Source: Tepidimicrobium xylanilyticum (lineage in GTDB: Bacteria > Bacillota > Clostridia > Tissierellales > Tepidimicrobiaceae). From it: a stretch of DNA of 64,000 nucleotides. The position numbers were made by a program, and so were the translations under genes. Positions 17,336-26,726 of the stretch are shown piece after piece. The stretch is taken from assembly GCF_900106765.1 (NCBI RefSeq), contig NZ_FNNG01000003.1, positions 1 to 64,000 on the forward strand, in the 5' to 3' direction. How positions within the stretch are numbered: the first letter of the stretch is position 1; each line of letters starts with the position of its first letter. The notes beneath the pieces were generated by a model. It worked only from the letters and a program-made list of their open reading frames with translations. It did not search any database and had not been told where the DNA came from.

Positions 17336-19804
17336 CTATATTTGCTTCGGAAGCGCCTCCCACAGTCGCATATCCTCCTGCCCAAGCGACCAGATGGCTA
17401 TACCTCGCAGTTTCCATCGATAAGCCGCTTCGTTTGCCCAGTAAACAAGACTGTCCACATCCTGATAATACAGAATAGAAAAACCATCTGCATCTCCGAG
17501 GAAGAGACGGGATATCCAAATATTGATGTCTTTCGGTATAATCTTTACTTCATAGTCATTACCGCAAGAAAGAGCCAAAAGTTGTGAGTGGAAAAAGTCA
17601 TAATCCATCGAAATGTCCTCACTGCGAGTTATCGATTCCTCCACATCGCTATTTACTGAAAACACCTGAAATTCATCATCCCACGTGACACCAGTGCGAG
17701 CAAGCCTGCCAAAGCTGGTTATAGTTCCATCCGGAAGTTCCACATCAAAACGCTCGTATGGTTCATATACCCACGCATCGCCCAGCCGCAGCAGCTCGCA
17801 TACCGTCCGGTTGTCCGAGCAGTACCCTGCATAACCACTACCACCGATTACATTCACTGTGAAACGCAGGGTTGAAGCTGCACCAGAATATACTCTTACT
17901 TTATTGCCGCGTTTTCGCATCTCTATAGTATACATATTCGGATTAGCACGAAGATCGGCATCTGCAGTTTTTGAGAAACTGGCGGAGTAGCTACCAAGCA
18001 AGGAATTACCTTGATAAAGCTCGACTCTTTGCGCGTCATAATTTAAGCAGCAGAAAATATCCCCAAGGAACACCCCAGCCCGTCCACTGCTATTTTGAGG
18101 GAAAGCCAGCCTTGCCCTGATATGAACATCGGAAAACCCGTCGTATTTCCATGCAAGTTTGCCATATCCCTCGAGCTGGGAATATGGGCGACTTTCTGTG
18201 CTGTCTGGCTCTTGCCAAACATCCCATTCGCCGTCCAACACAGTCCAGTAATTTTCAGGCAGGATGTTCCTGTCCCGAAAATCTTCATACCAAATAAGCG
18301 CCGAGTCGGGTTTTCTTCGCAACATTTCAAAGGTCAGTTTAAAACCTCGATCCGGCTCAACCATCACACCATTTACATCCTTGAACCGACGAGGAGAGAG
18401 CATAAAGCTGGCTTCACCGGCAAAGGGATACTCCGAAAATCCACTGCAAACCCTAAAACCGTAAAACTGGACTCCCGGCACACCACCGCTTATGCTGACA
18501 GCATGCGTTCCCTCTTGGAGAAATACACCTTTTGCAAGTGTCAACCAGCAAACTCTTCTCCAGTATGGCCACCATAAACGGTTCTCGCTGAAAGTCTTTG
18601 ATTCACCATCAAGGGAAACGATAATCGCATTTTTGTCCCAGTAAGGAAAGCAAAGCTGTACTGCAATATCGTAATATCCCGCTTCTCTTATCTCAAAACG
18701 GTACTCTGCTGACGCCTGGTCATCTCCAAGTGAGGCCATCTCATCAGTAATAATGACATTTCCTTCGTATTCATCCGGAACTCCGTTCCTGTCAATATAA
18801 ATGGTTCCGAACTCCGCTTTCTGCTCCTTGCCATAGCTTGTCAAATATCTTCGCCTGTTATAAACCCCTTTTAGCAGCGGATATTCCCAGGATATAGCAT
18901 CCCACCCTTCCATATAGTCATATACATGAGGAAGAGCCCAAGGTACTTTGTTATAGTCATCCCAGTAAGCCACAATTGGAATAAACGGCTGGGGCGGTGC
19001 ATCGCCTGTGAAATTGTAAACCCCAGTCATCCAGTATTTTGCCGCATAGTAGGTATTAGACACTCCTCGATAGGTTATTCCAAGGTTTTCAGGTGTATCA
19101 TGAATCCTCCAGTTCCAACCATAAGCAGGCAATCCCATGAATATCTTGTCGGGTGACATAACGGAAACAGCATAATCATATATGCCCTCAAGCCAGTCAC
19201 GAGGAGATACTGGGCCGGGAGCAGAGCCCGCCCATGCCATGCCATAGCTCATGATGGCGGCGGTATCGCAATAGTCGTTAAGATCGGCATAAACACACCA
19301 GTTTTCACCGCCCACCGAGCCTTGAACGCCGGTCATGCCAGGCAGGCAGATGTTGACAAGCTTTGTTGCATCATAAGACTTAACTGTATTGTATATATCC
19401 CTAAATAAAGCATTCGCCGCATCCTTGTTTTCATAACCTCCACCGCGCTCAAGGTCAATATCTACCCCAGCGCACCATGGATACTTGTTCATTATTCGGA
19501 TGATTTCAGTGAGAAACTTATCCTTTGCACCGTTTTCGTTGTTGCGAAGTGCAGTAAAAATATTGGCTATTCCATGATTCATAATTGTGAGCAGCCACTT
19601 AATATGAGGCCATTTCTGAATATACGGTAGCATGCTGCTGATGCTTGTACCGGTTTCAGTAATTGTGCCTGTTTCGTCAACCTCAAAAGTAAAAATGCCT
19701 ACCGTATCAAAGCGGTCGCCGTAGTCTCTAAGCGCCTCATACATTCGGGAATTACCCATAAAACTCCACACCATGCAACGTTTGCCTTTTAAGAAATCCC
19801 TCAC
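17336..19804 (-). CDS. Tail-associated GH18-type glycoside hydrolase, split barrel
   Basis: An 822-residue protein. Residues 1-340 follow the GH18 (chitinase/muramidase-like) barrel: the catalytic DxDxE motif is GVDIDLERG (D115, D117, E119), later AAIMSYGMAWAG and IFMGLPAYGWNW. The barrel's last strand appears only at the C-terminus (about 775-818: YYQDVDSLVYWANEAAYRWKLRG, then IAIWSLGQED). Between them lie about 400 residues with two beta-sandwich-like, probably sugar-binding, regions. It overlaps the upstream gene by ATGA-type coupling. It probably degrades or grips a cell-surface glycan during infection. Confidence 0.85.
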   Translation of the reverse strand: MRDFLKGKRCMVWSFMGNSRMYEALRDYGDRFDTVGIFTFEVDETGTITETGTSISSMLPYIQKWPHIKWLLTIMNHGIANIFTALRNNENGAKDKFLTEIIRIMNKYPWCAGVDIDLERGGGYENKDAANALFRDIYNTVKSYDATKLVNICLPGMTGVQGSVGGENWCVYADLNDYCDTAAIMSYGMAWAGSAPGPVSPRDWLEGIYDYAVSVMSPDKIFMGLPAYGWNWRIHDTPENLGITYRGVSNTYYAAKYWMTGVYNFTGDAPPQPFIPIVAYWDDYNKVPWALPHVYDYMEGWDAISWEYPLLKGVYNRRRYLTSYGKEQKAEFGTIYIDRNGVPDEYEGNVIITDEMASLGDDQASAEYRFEIREAGYYDIAVQLCFPYWDKNAIIVSLDGESKTFSENRLWWPYWRRVCWLTLAKGVFLQEGTHAVSISGGVPGVQFYGFRVCSGFSEYPFAGEASFMLSPRRFKDVNGVMVEPDRGFKLTFEMLRRKPDSALIWYEDFRDRNILPENYWTVLDGEWDVWQEPDSTESRPYSQLEGYGKLAWKYDGFSDVHIRARLAFPQNSSGRAGVFLGDIFCCLNYDAQRVELYQGNSLLGSYSASFSKTADADLRANPNMYTIEMRKRGNKVRVYSGAASTLRFTVNVIGGSGYAGYCSDNRTVCELLRLGDAWVYEPYERFDVELPDGTITSFGRLARTGVTWDDEFQVFSVNSDVEESITRSEDISMDYDFFHSQLLALSCGNDYEVKIIPKDINIWISRLFLGDADGFSILYYQDVDSLVYWANEAAYRWKLRGIAIWSLGQEDMRLWEALPKQI

Positions 19805-20385
19805 AACCGGTCACCGCCTTCCTGCATCTCCTGAAATTCAAAGAGCAACCGCGCCGATTTTCTCTCTTCCAGTTTCACTGTATGTTTGCTGTCCCATGCC
19901 GCAGAATATTGATAAAACCCATCCTTAGGAGTCTGACTTCCGTTTTTTAGGCATTGGCGGGTGGAAGCCTTGAGTGTCAGCTCATCGCCTGCGTTAACCG
20001 AGTCAAGAAACCTTACCTTATGCGCGCCCATACCTTGGGATATTTCAATACTTCCTGCGGCCATATCCTGTATAGGATAGATATAGCAGTCAAGACCAGC
20101 AGAAGTTTTACCCAGGTTGAATAAAATTACAGTCTCCGCTGTTCGCACCACACCGTTATAATACCGGGGCGGAACTGGCTGCCCGTTTTCCTGCATTTTC
20201 GTTAGCATTTTGCTCGTGTGGACGGTATAGCCTGTCAACTGATCTCCATCCTGAAGCTGCAGGTCGGTGAAATATATAGTTCCGGTACAATCTGTGATCA
20301 TCAGACGAACTGTGATACTGACCACGCGCATTTCTTTCTTAATCATTAACGTTTCTGCGAACCTGATAAAGCTGTTTTTTGCCAT
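19801..20385 (-). CDS. Phage tail protein of unknown function
   Basis: A 194-residue protein. Residues 20-50 (SITVRLMITDCTGTIYFTDLQLQDGD) closely match the 64-residue product encoded at 20802-20996, so the two come from a duplication. The rest is beta-rich (GVVRTAETVILFNLGKTSAGLDCYIYP). It is coupled to the GH18 gene and is probably a minor tail-tip component. The ATG at 20385 has GGAG 9 nt upstream. Confidence 0.65.
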   Translation of the reverse strand: MAKNSFIRFAETLMIKKEMRVVSITVRLMITDCTGTIYFTDLQLQDGDQLTGYTVHTSKMLTKMQENGQPVPPRYYNGVVRTAETVILFNLGKTSAGLDCYIYPIQDMAAGSIEISQGMGAHKVRFLDSVNAGDELTLKASTRQCLKNGSQTPKDGFYQYSAAWDSKHTVKLEERKSARLLFEFQEMQEGGDRL

Positions 20386-20404
20386 CGTCAACACTCCAGA
20401 TAAA

Positions 20405-20429
20405 ATAAAAAAGACCGCTGATGCGATCT
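20405..20429 (-). terminator. Terminator of the inserted small gene
   Basis: On the minus strand AGATCGC-ATCA-GCGGTCT (20429-20412, one G-U pair) is followed by TTTTTTATTTT. It ends the single-gene unit at 20465-20743. Confidence 0.75.
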
Positions 20430-20464
20430 CTTATAACAAAACTGGATTAATTTTTTACAATGCC

Positions 20465-20743
20465 TTATTCTTTAGGAGTTATATTATTTAAAGCTTCTAT
20501 TAAATCTTCTCTCGTTACAATCATTTGACATATCTTTTTTGATGCTTTCCCATCTTCAGTAGGCGTCGCCATTACATCCAGAGTAATGAATTCGCCACCT
20601 TGTAACATCGATGAGTTTTTGTAAAACTTTAAATACCTCCCAGAGATTTGACATTCTACATGCAATGGTCCAAGGGAGTTTTTTCGGCGTTGTGAATATG
20701 TTATTGGAAACTGTTTAATTTTATTATTATCCAACTTCGGCAC
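20465..20743 (-). CDS. Autonomous small gene (moron) of unknown function
   Basis: A 92-residue basic protein (GTG start; GAAAGGA just upstream) with no family I recognise: QRRKNSLGPLHVECQISGRYLKFYKNSS, then MLQGGEFITLDVMATPTEDG. It is more AT-rich than the tail genes on either side. It has its own extended -10 promoter (20771-20779) and its own terminator (20405-20429), the definition of a phage moron. It could act in the lysogen, for example in superinfection exclusion, but nothing in the sequence shows the function. Confidence 0.6.
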   Translation of the reverse strand: MPKLDNNKIKQFPITYSQRRKNSLGPLHVECQISGRYLKFYKNSSMLQGGEFITLDVMATPTEDGKASKKICQMIVTREDLIEALNNITPKE

Positions 20744-20770
20744 ATCCTTTCAAAGATATAAATCAAACAA

Positions 20771-20779
20771 ATTATACCA
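20771..20779 (-). promoter_or_regulatory. Extended -10 promoter of the moron
   Basis: Minus-strand TGGTATAAT (TATAAT complement at 20771-20776) is a perfect extended -10 element 28 nt before the GTG start. No clear -35 is seen, as is usual for extended -10 promoters. Confidence 0.55.
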
Positions 20780-20801
20780 TATTAATACCTCCTGCTCCTA
20801 T

Positions 20802-20996
20802 TTATCCGTCCAATGTCCACTGAATTTCGCATACATGCCCGATCCATCCAGTGGAAACCGAACCGCCCTGAAGCAATAAGTCTGTAAAGTACACTGTGCC
20901 GGTGCAGTCAGTGACGCACAGCCTGATGGTGATAGATTTGACTCTGCTGATACTTTTGGGAGAAATACTGTGTGCAATCTGATTGAAATATGCCAT
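20802..20996 (-). CDS. Short tail protein, partial duplicate of the 20385 gene product
   Basis: A 64-residue protein, MAYFNQIAHSISPKSIS then KSITIRLCVTDCTGTVYFTDLLLQGG. Its core is 70-80% identical by eye to residues 20-45 of the 194-residue product downstream. The SD GAGGGTGATG precedes the ATG. It is probably a truncated or minimal version of the same tail domain. Confidence 0.6.
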   Translation of the reverse strand: MAYFNQIAHSISPKSISRVKSITIRLCVTDCTGTVYFTDLLLQGGSVSTGWIGHVCEIQWTLDG

Positions 20997-21006
20997 ATCA
21001 TCACCC

Positions 21007-23529
21007 TCAAATTAGGTCTATAAATCTTGTTTCTGTTGTACCGTCCTCGTATTCAATGACTATCTCAACACCAACTTGGCCGTTTTCGCCCTTTTCAAGG
21101 TTTTCGGAAGCAATCTGCGCTGAAAATGTATAACTTTTACGTGTTGCTGGGTATACCGTCTGTGACAGACTCTTTGTCATACCAGGTATACCAACAGCCT
21201 TGAAGGAAGCAGTTCCCGAAACACCATTCTCAGTATCCACTTCAAAGCCGGAATTGACCCAGTAAGCAAAACCATCATCCGCCCTGGAATTGCGCAGATG
21301 GTTGAATGGTACCATATCTTTAATTTCCTGACGGTTTACCAACTCTGCTGAGGACAGTGCATCTGCTGCCTTGTCCCACTGTGCTGAAGAATCGCCGAGT
21401 TCCCGCAGTTTAGAAGAAAGCTCGATCACTGTTTTCCAAGGCTCCTGCAAGTTGTACTGCCTACGCACAACACGTGTCTTTACCAAAAGGCCTAGTTCTT
21501 TATCGTCCACTGTAACAATATCACCCAGTTTCCATGCTTCGTGCTCATAACCGGTCAGTGCAGATAAATCCATTGCAGACAGTACATAAGAAACGCGAGG
21601 CTTCGAATATTCTGCAAGCCGCATTTTTGCATATTCCAGCATCTGATACGGATTTGTAAACGACGAACAATCAAGCGTCGACACCTTCACTTCACTGGAA
21701 AAAGTGTAATCTTCCACGTATTCCTTACCTCCATTAATTGAAGCGAAGGTCATTCCGTCCTTTCCATAAGCATAGAGCCTTGTCACTAATTCGCGTGTAT
21801 CGACTACCCGCTGAATACTTTTCAGGTTCTTTCTATATGAAAAAAGCGCTCCGCTGTCGGTACCGCTAAAAGTCAAAAGGTGTACCTGGCGGTTGGCGCT
21901 GTCAAACACCAGATCGCCGCCATAAATATTCTGTACGGCTCGAAGGATGGATAAAGCATTTTTTTCTGCACACTGCCATGTCCGTTTCGTAGTGACAGTA
22001 ACATTACCTACTGTCCAGCCTGTACCCAAAAGTGCATATTGCATCGGAACATCTGCAGTATCTGCATTGAATTCCCTAGGTTCTTTTTCCGCACTGAAAG
22101 ACAGATCGTAAAACACCGCTTCAGCATATACTTGCGTAATAACACGCCCATCTTCACCTTTATTATCCGTTAAGGTACGGATCCGGTAAATGTCATTTAC
22201 GATTTGCACTTGTTTTTCATTTTCCAGTGTGCTTCTTTTTGGATCATGGAACGGAAGCTTGAATTCCAGCGTATCCGCACCGTTCACCTCACCAGTGACA
22301 ATGACATCAAAAGCATTTTCAAGAACAGCTTCCCATGCTCCGTTTTTGTCCAAAATCACAGGACGGGCAAAGCCTAATTTCTCATAGGGCGCTTTCGGTA
22401 TATCATGAAGCTGTATTTCCAGAAGTTTTGGCGTCTTCAACGGATCGCTGCTGGTAAGGGTAACACGGAACCTTATATATTGCCGATTTGGCGATTGAAG
22501 TTCACCGCTGGTTCCCACAGCCTGCCATGCAGACCATTCTTCAAGATCATCACTTGTACTGGTCTCTAATAAAGCCACTGACGTAACACCTGCAGTATAT
22601 TCGCTTGTGACAGCTACACGGCCGCTGCCTGATAAAGCACATGAAATCGCCCTTGTATAAAGTACGCCACTTGCAGGATACTCGCCATCTGTTGCTTTAA
22701 GGGTGACTGCACCAGGCTCTGCCAAAGCATCTACATCCGAAGCAGCATCCCCACCGTTTGCATGTAAAGACGACTTAAAATATAGCAGCAAATCATCAGC
22801 TGTAAGCTGTGAGTCCGTTTCCAGAAACCAGTCGTCGAAGCCTCCGGCATAGTAGTAGGTATTTGCATGCATCCCCATAATAATGTCTGCTATACATTCC
22901 CGATTCAACTCTCCCGAAAAGGAACGCACAGGCGACACCCAGCTTGCCCCGTCGCTGCGATCGCATATGATGTTCTGCACCTTTTTGTTGCTTACTTCAA
23001 TGATGGATGCGATAAAGTACCAGCCGCCATTTTTCAAGGTAATGGTAGACGTTTCACTCTGGTCGTAGATTAGTGTGCCGGAGGAGTTATACAACATAAG
23101 CCTAAGTCTTCCTTGATAAAGTGAAACATAAAAAATGGGCTGACCGGGTCCTTGGCGGGTATTGAATATGGGTATATATGTCTGGCCGACCGAATAGGTG
23201 GTAGGATTAATCCAACCGCCTACAACAATCTTTTCACCCAGATTGCTAAAGAAACTCCCATCATTTTCTGCTATAAGATGGGTCTTTTCAGAAGTCGGAT
23301 TAACAATATTTTGCCTGAAGTATCTTCCGAATCTTCCAGCAATAAGGCTTGCTGATGTCCCTGACCAGCCGGAGATGGTAAAATGTCTGCCATGTCCCGA
23401 TGAATCCATAAGCTGAAGATTTTCGTCTGGTGTTTTTTCATTAAATCGCCATAAAGCAGACGTCCTTGATGTTACAGGAAACTCACCGGTAAAATCCTCT
23501 TGGCTCGTTAGAATTGATTTTATCGCCAT
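21007..23529 (-). CDS. Tail-tip protein with LamG domain and prophage-tail domain
   Basis: An 840-residue protein. Residues about 20-270 form a LamG/concanavalin-like domain (ALWRFNEKTPDENLQLMDSSG, IVVGGWINPTTYSVG, GGFDDWFLETD), likely a glycan binder. Residues 390-680 match the phage minor structural protein/tail-associated (gp37-like, Prophage_tail) domain: GADTLEFKLPFHDPKRS, NDIYRIRTL, NIYGGDLVFDSANRQVHL, TRELVTRLYAYGKDG. The C-terminus is a CBM-like sandwich. It follows the Dit-type gene and would form the baseplate hub/receptor-binding tip. Confidence 0.85.
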   Translation of the reverse strand: MAIKSILTSQEDFTGEFPVTSRTSALWRFNEKTPDENLQLMDSSGHGRHFTISGWSGTSASLIAGRFGRYFRQNIVNPTSEKTHLIAENDGSFFSNLGEKIVVGGWINPTTYSVGQTYIPIFNTRQGPGQPIFYVSLYQGRLRLMLYNSSGTLIYDQSETSTITLKNGGWYFIASIIEVSNKKVQNIICDRSDGASWVSPVRSFSGELNRECIADIIMGMHANTYYYAGGFDDWFLETDSQLTADDLLLYFKSSLHANGGDAASDVDALAEPGAVTLKATDGEYPASGVLYTRAISCALSGSGRVAVTSEYTAGVTSVALLETSTSDDLEEWSAWQAVGTSGELQSPNRQYIRFRVTLTSSDPLKTPKLLEIQLHDIPKAPYEKLGFARPVILDKNGAWEAVLENAFDVIVTGEVNGADTLEFKLPFHDPKRSTLENEKQVQIVNDIYRIRTLTDNKGEDGRVITQVYAEAVFYDLSFSAEKEPREFNADTADVPMQYALLGTGWTVGNVTVTTKRTWQCAEKNALSILRAVQNIYGGDLVFDSANRQVHLLTFSGTDSGALFSYRKNLKSIQRVVDTRELVTRLYAYGKDGMTFASINGGKEYVEDYTFSSEVKVSTLDCSSFTNPYQMLEYAKMRLAEYSKPRVSYVLSAMDLSALTGYEHEAWKLGDIVTVDDKELGLLVKTRVVRRQYNLQEPWKTVIELSSKLRELGDSSAQWDKAADALSSAELVNRQEIKDMVPFNHLRNSRADDGFAYWVNSGFEVDTENGVSGTASFKAVGIPGMTKSLSQTVYPATRKSYTFSAQIASENLEKGENGQVGVEIVIEYEDGTTETRFIDLI

Positions 23530-23533
23530 GTTA

Positions 23534-24307
23534 TCACCTCCATCTGCTTTTTGCCTGTATTTTTAACTCAGTAAAGGTCGCGTTTTCTGCAGCAATCTCA
23601 ATATGATTAACACCTTTCCTGAGAATTGGAAAATTCAGATCCTGCAGGCTGGGAAGACCATTTCTCAAGGTTCCGCCTGTTTCATCAATAACCTTAGCTG
23701 TTACCATGCCGGAGTCGACAATCAGAGTTTCACCTTCAGATAATGAGCCAACAATTAGCAATTCCTCGCCGTTTGTAATAAGTGAAATATAGCTTGATGA
23801 AGACATTGATATCAAACCCTTCAAGTGATAAACCGGATTGGAATCCGCATTTCCTTTAACCCTCTCCAACTCATGCAGACCTGTTTCAGAAAGAACAAAT
23901 ATCTCATCTTCCAACGCGTAAACATACGGGTCGGGACAAACAAACCGAAGTTCAAAGCTGCCCGCTGTTCGCAATATCCGCTCACAGTCAACCGCTTCTG
24001 ATAAGCGAGCCTTGAAATATCGGTCGGGCAAATCATCTATAACAAGTTGTTTAAGCCCGTTTTCCGGATTTAACCATTCAGCAACATTATCAAGAACCGA
24101 TACAAGATCGGCAAAACTGCGCTGGGGAAGCACACTACAGCTAATTATTATGTTTCGTTCTGATATATCGCAGCCAAAATCTGCAATACCTGCTTTGCCC
24201 GGCACAGTTTCAAAGGAATTGCGCAGGGCAGGGGAGACCTGCCATTTGGTAAGTCTTGCTCGTATTTTCATACTTTGCGACGATATTCCATTGTAGATAA
24301 ATCCCAT
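23534..24307 (-). CDS. Distal tail protein (Dit, siphovirus tail family)
   Basis: A 257-residue Sipho_tail/Dit-like protein: GISSQSMKIRARLTKW, GKAGIADFGCDISERNIIISC, VAEWLNPENGLKQLVIDDLPDRYFKARL and ELRFVCPDPYVYA are family marks. It links the tail tube end to the baseplate hub. It lies immediately after the tape measure gene, the standard position. Confidence 0.88.
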   Translation of the reverse strand: MGFIYNGISSQSMKIRARLTKWQVSPALRNSFETVPGKAGIADFGCDISERNIIISCSVLPQRSFADLVSVLDNVAEWLNPENGLKQLVIDDLPDRYFKARLSEAVDCERILRTAGSFELRFVCPDPYVYALEDEIFVLSETGLHELERVKGNADSNPVYHLKGLISMSSSSYISLITNGEELLIVGSLSEGETLIVDSGMVTAKVIDETGGTLRNGLPSLQDLNFPILRKGVNHIEIAAENATFTELKIQAKSRWR

Positions 24308-24320
24308 ATGCTTCCCTCCA

Positions 24321-26507
24321 TTACGCTGTTATAAAACGTCCCTGCGCCCTTGAACCTGTCTGCATCAGGTTGTATAACTCCTGTGATATCCTACGTATGT
24401 CTTCTTCACCACGAACAATCATCTGCTGCACCACAACAAGCGGCCCAGAAGCTAAACCGCTAAATTCACCTCTTCCACTTACATTAATATCAGGAGATAT
24501 ATTAAAATCTGTCGGCACTGCATTTTGCATATCGTCTGCCACTCTGGCCATAGCCTTGTCAAATCCCTCACCAATACCCAGTGCCATATTGCCGCCAATA
24601 CCTTCAAAAACAGTGGACGGAGATCTGATTCCAAGAAAATTCTTTACTCCATCAACAATACCGGAAAAGAAACCGGAAACCTTATCCTTAATCCAGCTAC
24701 CAAGGCTTTTAATACCTTCCCAGATGCCTTTTACAATGTTCTTACCAATCTCAACCACTGAAACAACCGCCTTGCCCAAACCTTCTATAATAGCCGCAAC
24801 AATCTGAGGTAAAGACTTTACTAGTTCTGGAATGGCTTTCACAAGCCCGGCAGCAAGCTGTACGATAAGCGTAATTCCCAATTCTATGATCTTCGGCATA
24901 TTGTTCGTCACAAAGTCAATGATTGTTGTAATTATCCTCGGCAGTGCTTCAATTAGTTCTGGCAATGCATTTAAAAGTCCCTGCGCCAGTCCCTGAATCA
25001 ATGTAAAAGCAGCTTCAAGGATTTTGTCCATATTATCCAGCAGCCCTTGCACAATGGTGATCACTGCTTGAACCGCTGCTGGAATTAGCTCCGGTAATGC
25101 TTCTCCAAGCCCCATTACCAACGCTGTGATTAGCTGCACCGCTGCATCAATGAGTAAAGGCAGGTTATCAATGAGTGCTCCGACAATGGTCATGACCGCA
25201 TCTACTGCTGCTGGAATCAGCTCCGGCAGCAGGCTCAAGAGAGTTTGAAGCACCTGAGAGAACAATTCAGTTACAGTTTGCAACAGCACGGGAAGCAGAT
25301 CTTTGACTGCTGAGATAATCGCACCGGTTGCCTCCGGCAGAGCAGCCACTATATTTTCCAAAACCGGCACGATATTTTTAACTACAGCCTGAAAGGCATC
25401 CACAAGATTTTGTGTTAGGTTCGTCATATCAGCGTTCGCATTGCCAAGTCCTGCTATAAACGAACTTAGAGAGGCTTGTAAAAGACCAATGGAACCGCTG
25501 ATGGTCTGGGTAGACTCTCTTGCGAAGTTGCCAGCATACTGTTCGGTTTTTTCAAAAAACATCTGCATGGCGATCTCGGCCTTTTCGGCATTGGTTGCGC
25601 TATTCCAGGCAAAATCCAGCCCTTTTGCAAGAGCATAAGCTTCGATGGTAGTGGCGTTCATGGCGACACCCAGATTATCCATCATGGTGAAGTTACCCTT
25701 GGCTGCGCCAGCGATGGATTCCATAGCAGTCTGCATGTCAATGCCCATAACCGAAGCCATGTCCGCCGCTCGCTGCATGGCCTTCTCGGTAAGTTCCAGA
25801 CTTTTTTGCTGATCGACACCAGCACCCTGAAACAGTGCGCCCATTTTGTTGGCGGTGGCAAGGTACTCGGATTGGGACAAGCCCAGATTCTTGTAGGCTT
25901 CTTCTCCCGTTTTTTGGATACGTGCAGCATACTCGCCAAACACAGCTTCAGAACCGCCAAGGTTCTGCTCAAGCTCACCAAACTGCTCCACGACCTCTTT
26001 TCCCAGCTTGATGGCAGCCGCGCCCGCTGCGGCCGCTGCAGCACCCATAGCCGCGCCAACACCTTTAAGAACGCTGCCCAGCTTCTCAAATTTCGAGCTG
26101 GATTTTTCGGCATTGTCTCCACTTTCCTTCAATTCGTCCCCAAGCTCGTCTGCACTTTCAGCAGACTGTTCGAGCTCGCGCTCCATTTTGTTCAGTTCGG
26201 CTTTTGCATTATTAAGCTGTATTTGCCACGACTGAGTACGTCTGTCGGTTTCTCCGAAAGATGAGGCGGCATTGGCAAGCGCTTTCTCCAAAGTAGCTAT
26301 TTTTTCTTTCTGCAATTCGATCTCTTTGTTAAGCACCTTGTTTCTTGCAGTAACAGCTTCAACTGACTTATCCTGCTTGTCGAACTGAGATGCGACCAGG
26401 TTCATTTCGCTACCCAGTACCTTAAAACTTTGGTTGATCTCACGAATGGCGTTTTTAAATTCCTTTTCGCCTTCAATCCCGATCTTCAAGCCAAAATTGT
26501 CTGCCAC
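24321..26507 (-). CDS. Phage tail tape measure protein
   Basis: A 728-residue protein. The N-terminus (LKIGIEGEKEFKNAIREINQSFKVLG) and the following coiled coil (about 30-130) are typical. An Ala-rich hydrophobic segment is at about 150-165. Residues 380-590 hold imperfect repeats of a helical unit containing ALPELIPAAV. A TP901-type core and a late IRSPSTVFEGIGG motif are present. At roughly 0.15 nm per residue the tail would be near 110 nm. The start is GTG, 8 nt after GGAGG; the overlapping ATG is out of frame. Confidence 0.92.
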   Translation of the reverse strand: MADNFGLKIGIEGEKEFKNAIREINQSFKVLGSEMNLVASQFDKQDKSVEAVTARNKVLNKEIELQKEKIATLEKALANAASSFGETDRRTQSWQIQLNNAKAELNKMERELEQSAESADELGDELKESGDNAEKSSSKFEKLGSVLKGVGAAMGAAAAAAGAAAIKLGKEVVEQFGELEQNLGGSEAVFGEYAARIQKTGEEAYKNLGLSQSEYLATANKMGALFQGAGVDQQKSLELTEKAMQRAADMASVMGIDMQTAMESIAGAAKGNFTMMDNLGVAMNATTIEAYALAKGLDFAWNSATNAEKAEIAMQMFFEKTEQYAGNFARESTQTISGSIGLLQASLSSFIAGLGNANADMTNLTQNLVDAFQAVVKNIVPVLENIVAALPEATGAIISAVKDLLPVLLQTVTELFSQVLQTLLSLLPELIPAAVDAVMTIVGALIDNLPLLIDAAVQLITALVMGLGEALPELIPAAVQAVITIVQGLLDNMDKILEAAFTLIQGLAQGLLNALPELIEALPRIITTIIDFVTNNMPKIIELGITLIVQLAAGLVKAIPELVKSLPQIVAAIIEGLGKAVVSVVEIGKNIVKGIWEGIKSLGSWIKDKVSGFFSGIVDGVKNFLGIRSPSTVFEGIGGNMALGIGEGFDKAMARVADDMQNAVPTDFNISPDINVSGRGEFSGLASGPLVVVQQMIVRGEEDIRRISQELYNLMQTGSRAQGRFITA

Positions 26508-26534
26508 ATAACCGCCTCCTTTCCTGCAAAATTT

Positions 26535-26726
26535 TTAAATTCCATAAGGTATCACATCATCAATGGTAAGCATACGCTTTGGTTTCGCCAGCCCTAAAAA
26601 CTGCTTATGGCACTCCCATAAATCAAGCAGGTACCCAATAGGCATTAGCCATACTTCATCCTCTGAACGGTTGAGCTGGACAGTGCCGTAATATAAAAGC
26701 CGAGTGAACAATTCCTCATCGCTCAC
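26535..26726 (-). CDS. Tail assembly chaperone, frameshift extension (T part)
   Basis: A 63-residue frame (SDEELFTRLLYYGTVQLNRSEDEVWLMPIGYLLDLWECH) beginning with a GTG that overlaps the stop of the preceding chaperone. It lies in the -1 frame of that gene and a slippery heptamer precedes the junction. It is therefore most likely made as the C-terminal part of a fusion of about 190 residues, equivalent to lambda gpGT, rather than only as a free protein. It sits directly before the tape measure gene, as expected. Confidence 0.8.
   Translation of the reverse strand: MSDEELFTRLLYYGTVQLNRSEDEVWLMPIGYLLDLWECHKQFLGLAKPKRMLTIDDVIPYGI

Noticed and set aside
20798-21010. 70-residue frame overlapping the 64-residue tail protein
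   Set aside because: The 64-residue frame has a proper SD and a clear paralogue next door. The 70-residue frame is its shadow.
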